Assembly (NCBI GenBank): GCA_030035585.1
Contig: CM057462.1
Location: 94,695,234-94,759,233 of the forward strand
DNA from: Dugong dugon
Taxonomy: Eukaryota; Chordata; Mammalia; Sirenia; Dugongidae
Direction: 5' to 3'
DNA length: 64,000 nucleotides
A program made the position numbers and the translations under genes. The first letter of the stretch is position 1. Every line of letters begins with the position of its first letter. A model generated the notes under the pieces. That model ran no database searches. It had not been told where the DNA came from and saw nothing but the letters and a program-made list of their open reading frames with translations. This document shows positions 1 to 10,767 of this stretch, in pieces.

Positions 1-475
1 ATAATAGCTCAACATCAGTCGTCTGTCAATTTGTTTTACTGTGGTGGCTTTGTGTTGCTATGATGCTGGAGACTATGCTATCGGTATTTCAGACACTAGC
101 AGAGTCACCCACAGTGTGCAGATTTCAGTGGTGCTTCCAGATTTAGACAGAAGAGAAAGAAAGGTCCGGTGATCTACTTCTGAAAATTAACCAATGAAAA
201 CCTTATGGATCAAACAGAACATTGTCCAATTTGCTTGCTTTGGACATGTTATATCAGGAGGGATTAATTGCTGGAGGAGGACATCATGCTTGGTGAAGTA
301 GAGGTCCAGTGAGGGCAAGGGAGACACTTGGTGAGATGGATTGGCATAATAGCCACAATGATGGACTTGAATATGCCTGTGATCAAGGGGATGACACAGG
401 ACTGGGCAGCGTTTCCTTCTGTTGTATATAGGGTTGCCATGAGTCAATGTTGACTTGACGGCAGCTATCTTTATC
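1..475 (+). mobile_element. Internally deleted RTE (BovB-like) element, 5' end cut by the window
   Basis: The first ~225 bases match, in the opposite orientation, the 5' leader of the large RTE whose 5' end lies near 16622 (shared blocks such as 'gtgttgctatgatgctgg' and 'gatctacttctgaaaa'). From about 230 the sequence jumps to the RTE 3' end ('ggacatgttat', 'gacatcatgcttggtgaagt', then 'gacttgacggcagc' near 460). The roughly 3 kb that would encode endonuclease and reverse transcriptase is missing. Similar 3' ends occur at 9540-9755, 40310-40540 and 57690-57906. It is either a deletion derivative or a member of a short non-autonomous family that keeps both RTE ends. Non-coding. Confidence 0.75.
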
Positions 476-547
476 TGTCTATCCTTTTTTATTTATTTGT
501 AAAGACAGTCTTATTCTTCTACCATGTGCCTTAATTGCTTTCTACAG

Positions 548-673
548 CAAACTAAAGAAGAGCTTGACTTTTCTCAAGGTGACATAGAAATGACAAGAAT
601 CTCTGGGGATTCTTTGTCTCTAAAAGCAGTACATGGGCTGGAATACTCGCCTAAGCTGGGAGGTGATCAAAAT
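548..673 (+). CDS. Candidate internal coding exon of an unidentified host gene
   Basis: The 126-bp stretch is preceded by a pyrimidine-containing acceptor ending 'gctttctacag' and followed by a strong donor 'gtaaga'. It is open in the frame that starts at its first base and is exactly 42 codons, so it is a phase 0-0 exon that could be skipped without a shift. The peptide begins QTKEELDFSQGD and ends in KLGGDQN. It is acidic and polar with several Ser/Thr, as in a linker or disordered region, and no domain is recognised. It lies in non-repetitive sequence between an RTE and an old L1, unlike most open frames here. I do not recognise the gene. If it is real, much of the window is intron of a + strand gene. 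Both splice sites and the open frame are seen; expression is inferred. Confidence 0.55.
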
Positions 674-789
674 GTAAGAAGTTCCACATTTATGATTCAG
701 GAACTCCTGAATCAGGTGCATCAGGGAACCATGCCTAAAAACAATGGGAAACATTTTCCCAGCTGTCCCTCTGAATAGATTCACAACCA

Positions 790-1210
790 TAGTACCTTGA
801 TTTATTCTCTCAATTTGTGTCAAAAATATACATTTCCATCATCTTTATTAATAGCTGCTTAGTATACTGTTGAATAAATGTACTATGCATTATTAATCCA
901 TTCCCCAATGGACCATTTAAATTGTATCCATTTTAATGTTTACAATTAAGCAACACTGTAGTAAAGATCCTAGTATAAATGTTTGTAATTACTGAACCAA
1001 GGACTAGGCACTTTTAAAATGCTGTTTATGACCAAGTATCTTCCAGAAAGGTTATACCAATTTACACTTTCACCGACTATCCATCAGAGTGATAATTTCC
1101 CCACATTCCCGTAATTCTGAGTTTTGTCAGTCTTTTTAGTCTTTTGTTAATGTGAGAAGAGAAAGATCTCCTTGCTGTCTTCATTTGTTTTCTTTGATAA
1201 CGAGCCCTGA
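790..1210 (-). repeat. Probable old L1 3' fragment
   Basis: The stretch has the look of a very diverged reverse-oriented L1 ORF2 end and 3' region ('ccattccccaatggaccattt', 'ttacactttcaccgactatcca'). It is AT-rich and has no open frame of note. The assignment is by general resemblance only. Confidence 0.4.
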
Positions 1211-1342
1211 AAAACCTTTTTTATGTGATGTGGTATCTTGTGAAAGAGAGAAGCTGCCTGAATAGGGTGAAGGTAAGCACGGTGTCTGGAGTGGTTCTTT
1301 GGTTTCTGTCTGTAAAATTTATCTGGTAAAGAACGAGCCTTT

Positions 1343-1550
1343 GGAGTTTTGGGAGGTTGCAGTGGTTAAAGCACTCGGCTGCTAACCAAAAGGTCGGCAG
1401 TTTCAACCTGCCAGCTGCTTCGCTAGAAAAAGATGTAACAGTCAGCTTCTGTAAAGATTACAGCCTTGGAAACCGCATGGGGCAGTTCTACTCTGTCCTA
1501 TGAGGTTGCTAAGAGTCAGAATCGACTCGACTGCAGTGGGGTGGGGTGAG
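1343..1550 (+). mobile_element. AfroSINE, long variant
   Basis: The copy runs from a tRNA-like head ('gcagtggttaaagcactcggctg', then the B-box-like 'cggcagtttcaacctg') to the shared tail 'gagtcagaatcgactcgac'. Between them is an extra block ('gtaaagattacagccttgg') that most copies here lack but the copies at 3541 and 17055 carry. It is a non-autonomous element that would be copied from an RNA polymerase III transcript. It is diverged, and no target duplication was seen. Confidence 0.85.
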
Positions 1551-3331
1551 GAAACTTTGTGGAGGGTTTGACCCCCCCACCCTAGAGATCCTTTTTATTG
1601 ATAAGTGACTGGATGTCTTCCAGGTAGCACAGTTATTGTTACTTTGACCATAGTGTCTACGCGAGTACAGAGCAGCAACCTCCAGACATTATGATCCTTA
1701 TCCAGTCCTATAGACTATGTGGCATAAGGACAATAAATAGCTGAGGTGTAAATAGGACTTTGAGTTGGTGGAGGAGAATAAAGGGAGGGCCTATCAAGCA
1801 TAAACATCTAAAGGGAGACGGTATAAAGCATATTCAGGCAACAGTTTAATGCTAGACAATTGGCCACATAGGAAAGGAATGAGAGGGCATGGTTTGAAAG
1901 GTCAGCCGAGGGCATGCTGTGAACTTTAAATGTGCCTTGAATGTGAGTTTAAGGAGTTTGGTCTTTATCTTAAAGGCAGTAGGGGACCTCTGAAATTTTT
2001 GGAGTCCTGATATAGTGATACCTGATAAATACCACGCTTTAAGAAAGTGAATAGCATAGGCTTGCATTGGAAATGGATGCAGGTAATACAAAAAGCTTTT
2101 ATTCTTGGTTTCTACATGCATCCTGTAGTAAATAAAGACTAGACCCTTTTCAGTTGTGGCTGATTCGTGTTTAGGGGGACACAGAATCAGTGGAATGTTT
2201 CCAGTACAGGGTTGTTGTTACTCTTTATATTTCAGAAAGAGGCATCTTGGTATAAGCAGCTCATAGTTATAAGGAGCTCGTTTTTTGACGGAAAGGTCAG
2301 GCCTTTAGAATATGTATAGGTTGTAACAGAAAGTGAAATTGTTTTTGAACATGCCATGCAGTATGTGAGTAGATATTTGGCATATAAAAATGTAAAATGA
2401 ATTCAGAAAGTACATCAAGGACACCTTGTAGACTTGCCATAAGGTCATCAACTTTGCCAGATTATAGCAAATGTGTAATTCAAATGGAAAATGCACCCAT
2501 TAAGCCATTTAAATGAGGGATGTTCTGTGTTATATTTTATATTTCATTTATATGTGGACACACTTTCATACTTGAAATATTAAAGTAAATTATATCTAAA
2601 TACTGCCTTCTTTTGATTGGGAAATGATCTAAAATACATGGTACAGGATATTTAAAAAGGCCTTAGCATAAATAGCTTGGGTTTGGGGTGGTTTATAATT
2701 ATTTTCTTATTTTCATTGAAATTTAAACTGTACTTTCTGAAATAGCATTTACTGTACCTTTAGATACAATCTGCCTTGGCTAGGCAGTCAGTTACTGAAT
2801 AAGTAATTTCATTTCTGGTATCACTGTCTGACAAGTAGTGGTTTTTAGAGATGGTCATAAAACATCATTAATGATCATTTTTAGAAGTAAAATGGCAAAT
2901 ATCTTCTGATAAATCAAGCCTGTGCTTCGTTCATTTATGAATACCAGTTAATGCTGTGGATCTTTTTGCTACTCATAAAATGCAGTTAGTTTACAGTTGA
3001 AGAATTCAATATTTTATTCATTCAATTTTTATTTTTAACTGCAGCCAAAGGCTGCACTCTCTTTCAGCCCAGATAAGTCATAGTGACATTCCTAGGCCAA
3101 AAGAAGGATGTTTGTTGAAAGCTAGTGGGTGGAGAGAGGGAGATGCCTTGTATAGCTTTTCTTTCAGAAGCAGTTATAGGGCTTCTCCAAGGTGCAGTGT
3201 TTATAAATATGGAGTATTCCAGAACTCCTCAGTCTAGTCTTTGTGCTTTAGGAAAGGCAATTTTTACAATTTATTTCAACCTTGGTATTTGTAAAGACTT
3301 TGTTTTTCTTCCCTTTGGGGGGAAGATAACT
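1551..3331. other. Old non-coding sequence without a recognisable gene
   Basis: The sequence is AT-rich and intron-like. Bases about 1850-2010 ('gtgagtttaaggagtttggtctttatcttaaaggcagtagggg') resemble an old interspersed repeat that also seems to occur at 60440-60540. The remaining open frames are short and lack splice or codon support. Confidence 0.5.
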
Positions 3332-3515
3332 AGTATTTACTGAGTACCCACTATGTGCCAAGTACCCACCTTACTAAATGCTTTAAATGCTGTCTCATTT
3401 AATTCTTATTGTAACCCTGTGAGGAAAATGTTATTGTACTCATTTTGAGGATGAAGAAACTAAGGCTCAGCCAGATTAAGTAATTTGCTCAAGTATATGT
3501 AGCCAGGGTTGATGT
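3332..3515 (-). repeat. MIR element
   Basis: The reverse complement of the MIR core and tail is readable: 'ctatgtgcca', 'tctcatttaattcttattg', 'tgaggatgaagaaactaaggctcag', 'taatttgctcaag'. MIRs are ancient mammal-wide tRNA-derived SINEs. The divergence fits great age. Confidence 0.8.
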
Positions 3516-3540
3516 TTTTTCCTTCTACCAGTCCCAAGTC

Positions 3541-3742
3541 TAAGGTGCCTTGGTGGTGCAATGGTTAAGTGCTCTGCTGCTAACTAAAAGGGTGGTAGTC
3601 TGAACCCACCTAGTGGCTCCATAGGAGAAATAGCCGGTGACACGCTTCTGTAAAGATTATAGTTTAGGAAACCCTATGGGGCACATGGCAGTTCTACTCT
3701 ATGAGTTGAAACTGACTCGATGGCACCTACATCAACAAATAG
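3541..3742 (+). mobile_element. AfroSINE, long variant
   Basis: The copy has the head 'tggtggtgcaatggttaag', the middle block 'gtaaagattatagtttagg' and the tail 'aaactgactcgatggcacc'. The last bases 'ggcacctacatcaacaaa' resemble the RTE end 'ggcacctaacaacaac' more than the usual AfroSINE end. Confidence 0.85.
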
Positions 3743-3858
3743 ATTCCCCCTTCTTTTCTGCCCCTGGGGCACATAGAAAAACACTTAATACCCAGTAGTG
3801 CCCTGACGGATGTTCCTTAAACAAATGATCTATTTTCTGTGGGCCATATTTTAGTAAT

Positions 3859-4033
3859 ACCAGAAAAACCAAACCGTTGCTGTTGAGTCGATTCTGACCC
3901 ATAGTGACCCTATAGGATAGAACTGAAGTGCCCATTGGGTTTCCAAGGAGTGGCTGGTGGATTCAAACTGCCTACTTTTTGGTTAGCAGCCATAGCTCAC
4001 TGTAGCTCTTAATCACTGTGCCACCAGGACTTC
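3859..4033 (-). mobile_element. AfroSINE with target-site duplication
   Basis: This is the reverse complement of the short AfroSINE form ('ccaaaccgttgctgttgag' to 'tcactgtgccaccagg'). It is flanked by 12-bp direct repeats 'tattttagtaat' at 3847-3858 and 4034-4045. These mark it as a complete retrotransposed unit and define both ends. Confidence 0.9.
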
Positions 4034-4059
4034 TATTTTAGTAATGGTCACTTTAATAT

Positions 4060-4215
4060 TTAAATCTTAGTGCAGTAATTAAGAACAAGGATTTGGAATG
4101 AGACACCTCTTTTAACTTTGGTTTCCTTATCTGTCTGGAACTAATAATTCTTTCTGTGGCTATTGTGAGGAATAAACGAATTAACATATTTAAGTCTCCT
4201 AGCATAGTGCATGAT
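4060..4215 (+). repeat. MIR element
   Basis: Forward MIR features in order: 'gtgcagtaattaagaaca', 'tttccttatctg', 'ctattgtgaggaataaa', 'cctagcatagtgc'. It is diverged and non-coding. Confidence 0.7.
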
Positions 4216-6360
4216 GCAAGATTAAAAAATTCAACACCGTGGTAACTTCTAGTAATGCAAATAATATTAATATTAATGATAATAAAATGGTTTGGATTCT
4301 CATTTTATAATATGACATTACTTTACATACTTATGTTTCAATCAAGTTAGAAAAAAAAATGTTTCCTTTTGTCTATCTGGCACAGCTTGAAAGCTGCTGT
4401 TTCACTAACCTTAAATTAAAAATTATATTTAATAAAAATTATAGGGAAGAAAACTGTGGTGGGGGGGAGTAAAGCAAAACAAACAAGAAACACAGGACCC
4501 TTACATGGACTAAGATGATTTACTGAATTATTTAGTTTTTAATGAAGAATTAAGTTTTATTCATTTCATTTCAGTAAAGGATTATTAACTGTCTCAGTGG
4601 ATCAAGGTAAAGCCCTCTCTTGGCCTCAGGAACAGTTGAATTAACTCATCTGATCTCAGCCCTTCACCTTCTGCTGGTTTGGCATCTCTTGCTTCCTTCC
4701 CCAAGCTCTGACCTTTTGCTGCATTTACTCTGACTCATTTTTGAGTCCTGCTCCTGGCTTTCAGCTTTGCCTCTGAGGTCTCCTTTGCTAAGTTTCTGGG
4801 TCCTTCTGCAGCTTTTTTATTGACTTGATTTTGTTTCCCTACTGGACTCCATCCTGGGTGACAACACTCCAGGCCCTGCCATGCCTGAGTTGCATGCTTG
4901 AGGCAGCATTTTTCACCTTCTGCTGCTCCAGCTTGGACGTATCTCTTACAGACATAAGTGGCCATAATCATTTAGGTTTTCTGTATAAGTTGGTGGCTTT
5001 GAATTCCCAAGACAGTAAAATGTCGTAATGGAAATGCATCATGTTTAGACTTTGATGGTTTTTCAGTGTTTGCAATGCTTCCCAAATGTTTTCTTTACCT
5101 TTTGATGCACTTTGGAAATGTTAGTATTTGTAGGGAACACTGTGTTACATAGTAAAGCTGTTCTTGGTCCCAAGGACCTTCAAGGCTCTCCTAGGATCTG
5201 AGGAGATCAATATCTCAGCCCGCCGTACAGAATAATGTATAGAAGAATACCGGTTGGGAAGCTTTGCTCTAAAGTCAAAGAAAACACAAACTTTAGAGGT
5301 GAATTGGGTGGGGGGTGGAGGAGAGTGTAAAACCGTAAACAATTTTTCTCTGCCTTCTTTATTTCTGTTTGTCTGTCAAATACTTTCTAAAAGGCCCAGC
5401 CAGACCTCGAAATATTGCTTTAGGGATAGAAAGCCTTACGAATGAGGATAAAGATACTGAAGTTTATGTAGGGGGCTGGTGTGGGAATAGCTAAATCCAT
5501 TTTAAGATAACTGATATGGTAAGAAATATTAGAATTGGAAAGAGATTGGGAAAAGAGAGGGAGAGAGTTAGGAGGCTACTGAGTGAATCCAGGAATGAGC
5601 TATTGAGGGTGTGGGATAATGGCTACCAAACTGAAAAGGCGTAAGTCATTCTATTTTTACATTTATACAGAAGAAAACATAATCAGTGTATATGATAGAT
5701 GAGCCATTGGAAATATATTTAACACCTTGGCAAACGAAGCTATATTTACACCCTTAGCCAATTATAGCAGGCCACCGTAATTACTATTTAGCTGTGAGTG
5801 GCATGGGGAGAAAGAAGTCAATTATAATATTCAAGTTACTATTGTAAGTCGTTGGAGGGATGATATTGCCTCTCACTGAAAAAAAGGAGTATGAAAAGTT
5901 ACAGTTTTGGTGGGGAAATGGTGTGTTGAGTTTTGAACATCCTTAGTTTGAGATATTTGTGGAACGTATAAGAACAGTTGTCTGGAAAGTACTTGGAAAA
6001 TGGCTTTGGAGCTCTCAAGAAAAAGCTGATCAGAGAAGCCAGATTTTAGAAGTGAACAGATGCATGGGTTTTTGGTTGGGGGTGGGATGGGGTCCATAGA
6101 AATCTGTATTAAAAATATTGTGTACCTGAATAGTTTTTCTGAAGAGATGCTCTTCCATAGTTTCAAAGAATCACTGCTATAAATAGTAAATTAAAACCTG
6201 AAGGACAAATTGGCAAGGATTATAATTTTTAAAGTAAAAGAGGAGAATGAATAAAAGATAACTTTACGATAATTGTTTCCTTTGGTAGTAGTGCAAGAGT
6301 ACGGAGGGAAATTGGTTTGGGAAGATACATGATTAGAGCTGTTGAATTTGAGTTGGGATG
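4216..6360. other. Old non-coding sequence; no gene supported
   Basis: This is unique-looking AT-rich DNA. A minus-strand frame at 4735-4971 has locally even composition and might be a decayed retrocopy, but it matches nothing I recognise. Stops break its neighbouring frames and no splice sites bracket it. Runs such as 'gtggtggggggg' near 4455 are simple sequence. Confidence 0.5.
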
Positions 6361-6426
6361 AACAACAACAACAAAAAAACCCATTGCTGTCAAGTCAATT
6401 CTGACTCATAGCAACCCTATAGTTGG
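6361..6426 (-). mobile_element. AfroSINE/RTE 3' tail fragment
   Basis: Only the tail is present: (caa)n, then 'cccattgctgtcaagtcaattctgac' and 'catagcaaccctatag'. The head is missing, so it is a 5'-truncated SINE or RTE copy. Confidence 0.75.
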
Positions 6427-6848
6427 GATAGACTTTGTAAAATAATATGTCCAGTAGGTAGTAGTCATTGTGACAAAGGAAAACAAGTAAGAGATCAGGG
6501 GTATAGATTTGTTACTATGTGTGAGCTCTAAGCAAATGGTTAGAATAAAGAGAGAAGCATGCACAAGGCCAAGTTTTGAGCTCTGGGCAATACCCAGAGC
6601 AGAGAGCCAGGTGAACAGAAGGACTGGGGCCCTCCAGGCACTTGATAGAAAATTCAGTTGTGAATTGACTAATACACATTGCCTGCCAAAGCCTTGCTTG
6701 AGGCAGCTGCTGGCTGAAAGAAACAACTCAAGAGACATATCAGAACTCTTTTCCCCTAGTTTACTAGATTGTTGGTCTTTAAACATTTTTGTTCCCTCAT
6801 CCGTATAAGTCAATTTTTATAGTAAAAGTTTTAAGTACACTACCATAT

Positions 6849-6896
6849 TGTATGTACGTGTGTGTGTTTATGTGTGTCTGTGTGTGTGAGTGTATG
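6849..6896. repeat. Impure (TG)n microsatellite
   Basis: About 48 bp alternate TG with occasional TA and TC interruptions. It is a simple repeat with no gene context. Confidence 0.8.
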
Positions 6897-7004
6897 CTTT
6901 AGAGAATACATGAAAAATAAATTTAGAAAGATGAAATAAATTGATGGAAAGGTGAATTGTAGAATATTTTATTCCTATAACTAATTATTTGCACACCTTC
7001 CACA

Positions 7005-8045
7005 ATTTTTTAAAAACAACTTTATTGAGGCATTGTTTATGTACAGTAAATTACACTCATTTGAAGTCCATGATTTGGTGATTTTTGACAGATATAGACA
7101 CCTCTGAAATAACCTCCGTAATCAAGATATTTCCATAATCCTCAAAAGTTTCCTTAAACTGCTTTGCAGTCCTTTCCTTCCTGTACCCTAGCCATAGGCA
7201 ATCATTGATTTGCTTTCTTTTACTGTGAGTTAGTTTGTATTTTTTTTTTTTTAATTTTTTTATTGTACTTCAGGTGAAGGCTTACACAACCAATAGTTTC
7301 TCATGAAACAGAAGTACACATGTTGTTTTATGACATTGGTTAACAACCCCACAACATATCAACCCTCTAACTTCTCAACCTCTTTTTTTTTTTTTTTGGT
7401 GAAAATACACATAGCCAAAGATACACAATTTCAAAAATTTCTACATGCACAGTTCAGTGACGTTGACTACGCTTTTCCAACTGTGCTGTTATTCTCACTT
7501 AAGATGAAGGCTTACAGAACAAAATAGTTTCACATTTAACAGTTACTACAAATGTTGCCCTATGACAATGGTTAACAATCTCACAACACATCAACAATAT
7601 CCTTACTCAGCCTTGGGTTCCCTATTACCAGCTTCCTTGTCTCCTTCTGCTTTCTGGCCCTTGTCACTGAACTCTTGTGCCTCGTTAGTCTCATTTGGTT
7701 TTACGGGGCTGTCCACTCCCAGGCCGAACAGTGAACCTCGGAAGTAACTTCACCACTGAGCTAAAAGAGTGTCTGGGGGCTTAGTTTGTATTTTTAAGAA
7801 TTTTATAACAGTAGAATCATAAAATATCTACTCTTTTTGTCTTGCTTTTTTCACTGACCTTAATGCTTTTTATTGTTGTATGGATATACCATACTGGTTT
7901 ATCTTTTTGTCTTTTGATTGACATTTAGACTGTTCCCAACTGTAGATTTTTACAAATCTAGTTGCTACAAGCATTTTGGTAGAAGTCTGTGTGGACACTT
8001 GTTTTCACTTGTCTTAGGTAAATACCTAGTTGTACAATAGCTTGG
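7005..8045 (-). mobile_element. Old L1 3' region, split by a younger L1 tail
   Basis: Two halves, 7005-7244 and 7781-8045, read as one reverse-oriented old L1 end ('aactttattgaggcattg', 'tttacaaatctagttgctac'). They are interrupted by the 7245-7780 insertion, which shows the younger element landed inside the older one. No coding capacity. Confidence 0.6.
7245..7780 (-). mobile_element. 5'-truncated L1 with a doubled 3' end
   Basis: The insert is bounded by 15-bp direct repeats 'ttagtttgtattttt' at 7230-7244 and 7781-7795. On its sense (minus) strand it carries an L1 3'UTR end (7780 to 7500), then a linker (7499-7398) ending 'gtgtattttcacc', then an A-rich run. A second copy of the L1 3'UTR end (about 7380-7260) and the final poly(A) follow. 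Because the duplication encloses everything, both 3' modules and the linker arrived together. The same order is seen at 55343-56054. Confidence 0.85.
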
Positions 8046-9008
8046 TTGCTCTAGGTGATCAGAAAGTTCATGGCTGTGCCAAAATTATCACATTTCCCAG
8101 AATAAATACATTCATTCATTCATTTTTCCTTTGATACGCAATTTTAAGCCAACACTTTTTGCACTTTGAGATACAACATTAAATATTGCATCTCAGCTTT
8201 TGTAGAATTTTAATTAAAAAATATCAATTTGAAAGCTATTTATATGATTAAGTTGGTGTTTCAAGTCACTGAAGAACACAATGATTATTTAACAAATGAT
8301 TGACGAATCTGAGAGAAGAAATCGAACATTATTGGCTCTGTAAATCAAAAAATATTAAATCCACAATTAAAAATGAAACTGAGATTAAATGCAATATGTT
8401 ATGCTGGGTTGGATTCTGTAACAGTAAAAGGATATTAGTGGGAAAACTAGTGAAATCTTAAAATCTAGAGTTTAGTAATAGTAATGTACTTATATTACTT
8501 TGGAGTCCTGGTGGCACAGTGATTAAGAGTTACAGCTACTAACCAAAAGGTCGGTAGTTTGAATCCACCAGCCACTCCTTGGAAACCCTATGGGGCAGTT
8601 CCACTCTGTCCTATAGGGCCGCTATGCGTCTCAATCAACTTGACAGCAATGGGTAATATTACTTGAATAGTTTTGACAAATGTTAAGAAAGGTGTTAATA
8701 TTAGGTGAAACTAGGTGAAGTGAACTCTATACTATATTTGCAACTTTTCTGTAAATCTGAAATTATTTCAAATTAAAAAGTTAATTTTTAAAAAGAAGTT
8801 TACTGAGAGATCAAATATATAATTAAGACTTTTTTCAATAAAACTTGTCTGAAAGCTGAAAAAAAACTGAGAAAAACATTTGGTGTATATATTACAGAGA
8901 TATATCCTTGTTAAATAATGTGCAGTTGCTAAGCTAATAATAAAAATGGACCAAAGACATAAAGGCAATCAATGAAATAATTTGTACATATGTACATATT
9001 GTATATAT
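8046..9008. other. Old sequence around the 8502 SINE; one probable L1 tail
   Basis: Outside the SINE, 8690-8795 ends 'gcaacttttctgtaaatctg' and 'aaattatttcaaattaaaaag', typical of an old L1 3' end on the + strand. The rest shows no gene. Confidence 0.45.
8502..8655 (+). mobile_element. AfroSINE with target-site duplication
   Basis: This is a short-form AfroSINE from 'ggagtcctggtggcacagtg' to 'cttgacagcaatgggta'. The 9-bp direct repeats 'atattactt' at 8492-8500 and 8656-8664 flank it. It has a tRNA-like head, a B-box-like region and the RTE-like tail. Confidence 0.9.
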
Positions 9009-9755
9009 TGCTGAAGGTGAAGAGGACTTGAAGCACTTACTGATGAAGATAAAAAAAACACAGCCTTCAGTATGGATTACACCTCAACATAAAGAAAACA
9101 AAAATCCTCACAACTGGACCAATAAGAAACATCATGATAAACGGAGAAAAGATTGAGGCTGTCAAGGATTTCATTTTACTTGGATCCACAATTAATGCCC
9201 ATGGAAACAGCAGTCAATAAATCAAATGACGCATTGCATTGGGCAGATCTGCTGCAAAAGACCTCTTTAAAGTGTTAAAAAGCAAAGATGTCACTTTGAA
9301 GACTAAGGTGCGCCTGACTCAAGTGATGGTGTTTTCTGTTGCCTCATATGCATGTGAAAGCTGGGCAATGAGTAAGGAGAATTGATGCCTTTGAATTATG
9401 GTGTTGGTGAAGAATATTGAATATACCATGGACTATCAGAACGAACAAATCAGTCTTGGAAGAAGTATAGCCAGAATGCTCATTAGAAGCAAGGATGGCA
9501 AGACTTCATCTTACATACTTTGGACATGTTATCAGAAGGGACCAGTTCCTGGAGAAAGACATCATGCTTGGTAAAGTAGAGGGTCAGTGAAAAAGAGGAA
9601 GACCCTCAATGAGATGGAGTGACACAGTGGCTGCAGCAGTGGGCTCAAGCATAACAACAATTGTGAGAATGGCGCAGGACTTAGCAGTGTTCGTTCTGTT
9701 TTACATAGGGTCTCTATGACTGAGAACTGACTCGATGGCACCTAACAACAACATG
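9009..9755 (+). mobile_element. RTE (BovB-like) LINE, 3' part
   Basis: The fragment covers the end of the reverse transcriptase region and the 3' end. The conserved text 'cagtatggattacacctcaac' and 'aagattgaggctgtcaagg' is followed by the tail 'gactcgatggcacctaacaacaac'. It begins just after the catalytic core and has lost the reading frame. Copies at 39775 and 57296 cover similar 3' parts, as expected of 5'-truncated RTEs. Confidence 0.85.
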
Positions 9756-10063
9756 GCTGCGTGTGTGTTTGAGTAAGGAGTGGGATGGAGGGATGTGATT
9801 AATTGTCCAAAACCCTGACAGTTAATAAACATTTGAAAATATATTAATTCTCCATAGTAATCAAAGAAACTTAAAACAGGAAAGTACCATTTTTCTGCCA
9901 CCAAGTTGCTCTTTCAGAAAAGATCTCAGAAGGACAGATAGCCAGTATTGAAGAATTTGTAGTGAAAAGATCTTTTAAATTGGTGGGTAGAAATATAAAT
10001 TGGTACAGTTTTCTCAAAGGGCAGATTGTCAGTTTATATCAGTAACTGTTAAATGGTTCATAA
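9756..10063. other. Non-coding sequence, nothing recognised
   Basis: The region is AT-rich and has no repeat or exon that I can support. Confidence 0.4.
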
Positions 10064-10105
10064 ACCAACCATACCTGTTGCCGTCAAGTCAATTCCGATT
10101 CATAG
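10064..10105 (-). mobile_element. AfroSINE tail fragment, head to head with the next SINE
   Basis: The reverse-complement tail ('cctgttgccgtcaagtc', 'cgattcatagtgaccct') stops exactly where the + strand SINE begins. The two tails form a short interrupted inverted repeat. Confidence 0.7.
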
Positions 10106-10240
10106 TGACCCTGGTGGCGTAGTGGTTAAGAGCTATGGTTGCTAACCAAAAGGTCGGCAGTTTGAACCCACCAGGCGATCCTTGGTAACTGTATGGGGCA
10201 GTTCTACTCTGTCCTATAGGGTCTCTATGAGTCGGAAATG
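10106..10240 (+). mobile_element. AfroSINE
   Basis: The element runs from 'ggtggcgtagtggttaag' to 'ctatgagtcggaa'. The usual tail end after 'gtcggaat' is missing. It abuts the reverse fragment at 10064-10105. Confidence 0.85.
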
Positions 10241-10417
10241 TTTTGTACTAATTAATTTCATTTATTTATTCATTAATTTTCATTTTTAGAATAAAATATA
10301 AGGTAGTAAAGATTCTTCACAAAGATTTATGAACAAGGATGTTAATCACAGCATTATTATTAATGTGCCAAAATGAGAAAAAAACCTATGTCTAATAGGG
10401 GAATATTGTACTTCTTA

Positions 10418-10554
10418 CGAATAAAAACGAGTTGCGACTGAGTTGATTTCTGACTCATGACTACCCTGTTTGTGCCAGAGTAGAGTTGTGCTCTGTAGAG
10501 TTTTCAGTGGCTCATTTTTTGGAAGCGGATCATCAGGCTTTTATTCTGAGACAT
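10418..10554 (-). mobile_element. RTE-tailed SINE, second AfroSINE type, truncated
   Basis: The reverse-oriented sequence 'gttgatttctgactcatgac', 'gagttttcagtggctcat' and 'ggaagcggatcatcagg' matches the body of the tRNA-Gly-type SINE at 40768 and the RTE leader. It is cut off at 10554 where the inverted-repeat arm starts. Confidence 0.65.
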
Positions 10555-10767
10555 CCAACTCTTCAGACAGGGATTGGACTGGACTGTGGGACATAAAGTG
10601 ATACTTGTGAGGAGTGTGCGTCTTAGCTCAAGTAGATACAAGAGACTAAATGGGCAGCTTGTGTCCAGAGGTGAGATGGGAAGGCAGAGAGGGTTAGGAG
10701 CTGGTTGAATGGAAATGGGGAATCAGGGGTGGAAAGGAGAAATGTGCTGTCACAGTATGGGGAGAGC
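10555..10767 (+). repeat. Arm 1 of a near-perfect inverted repeat (L1 3'UTR piece)
   Basis: Read on the + strand, these 213 bp equal the reverse complement of 13140-13352 with one difference that I can find (an aatgggg / aacgggg change near 10717). The arm has no poly(A), no rest of an L1 and no visible target duplication. It is not an ordinary L1 insertion. Confidence 0.9.

Noticed and set aside
4735..4971. Possible processed pseudogene on the minus strand
   Set aside because: I could not recognise a parent gene. No poly(A) tract or flanking duplication was found and the other frames are broken.
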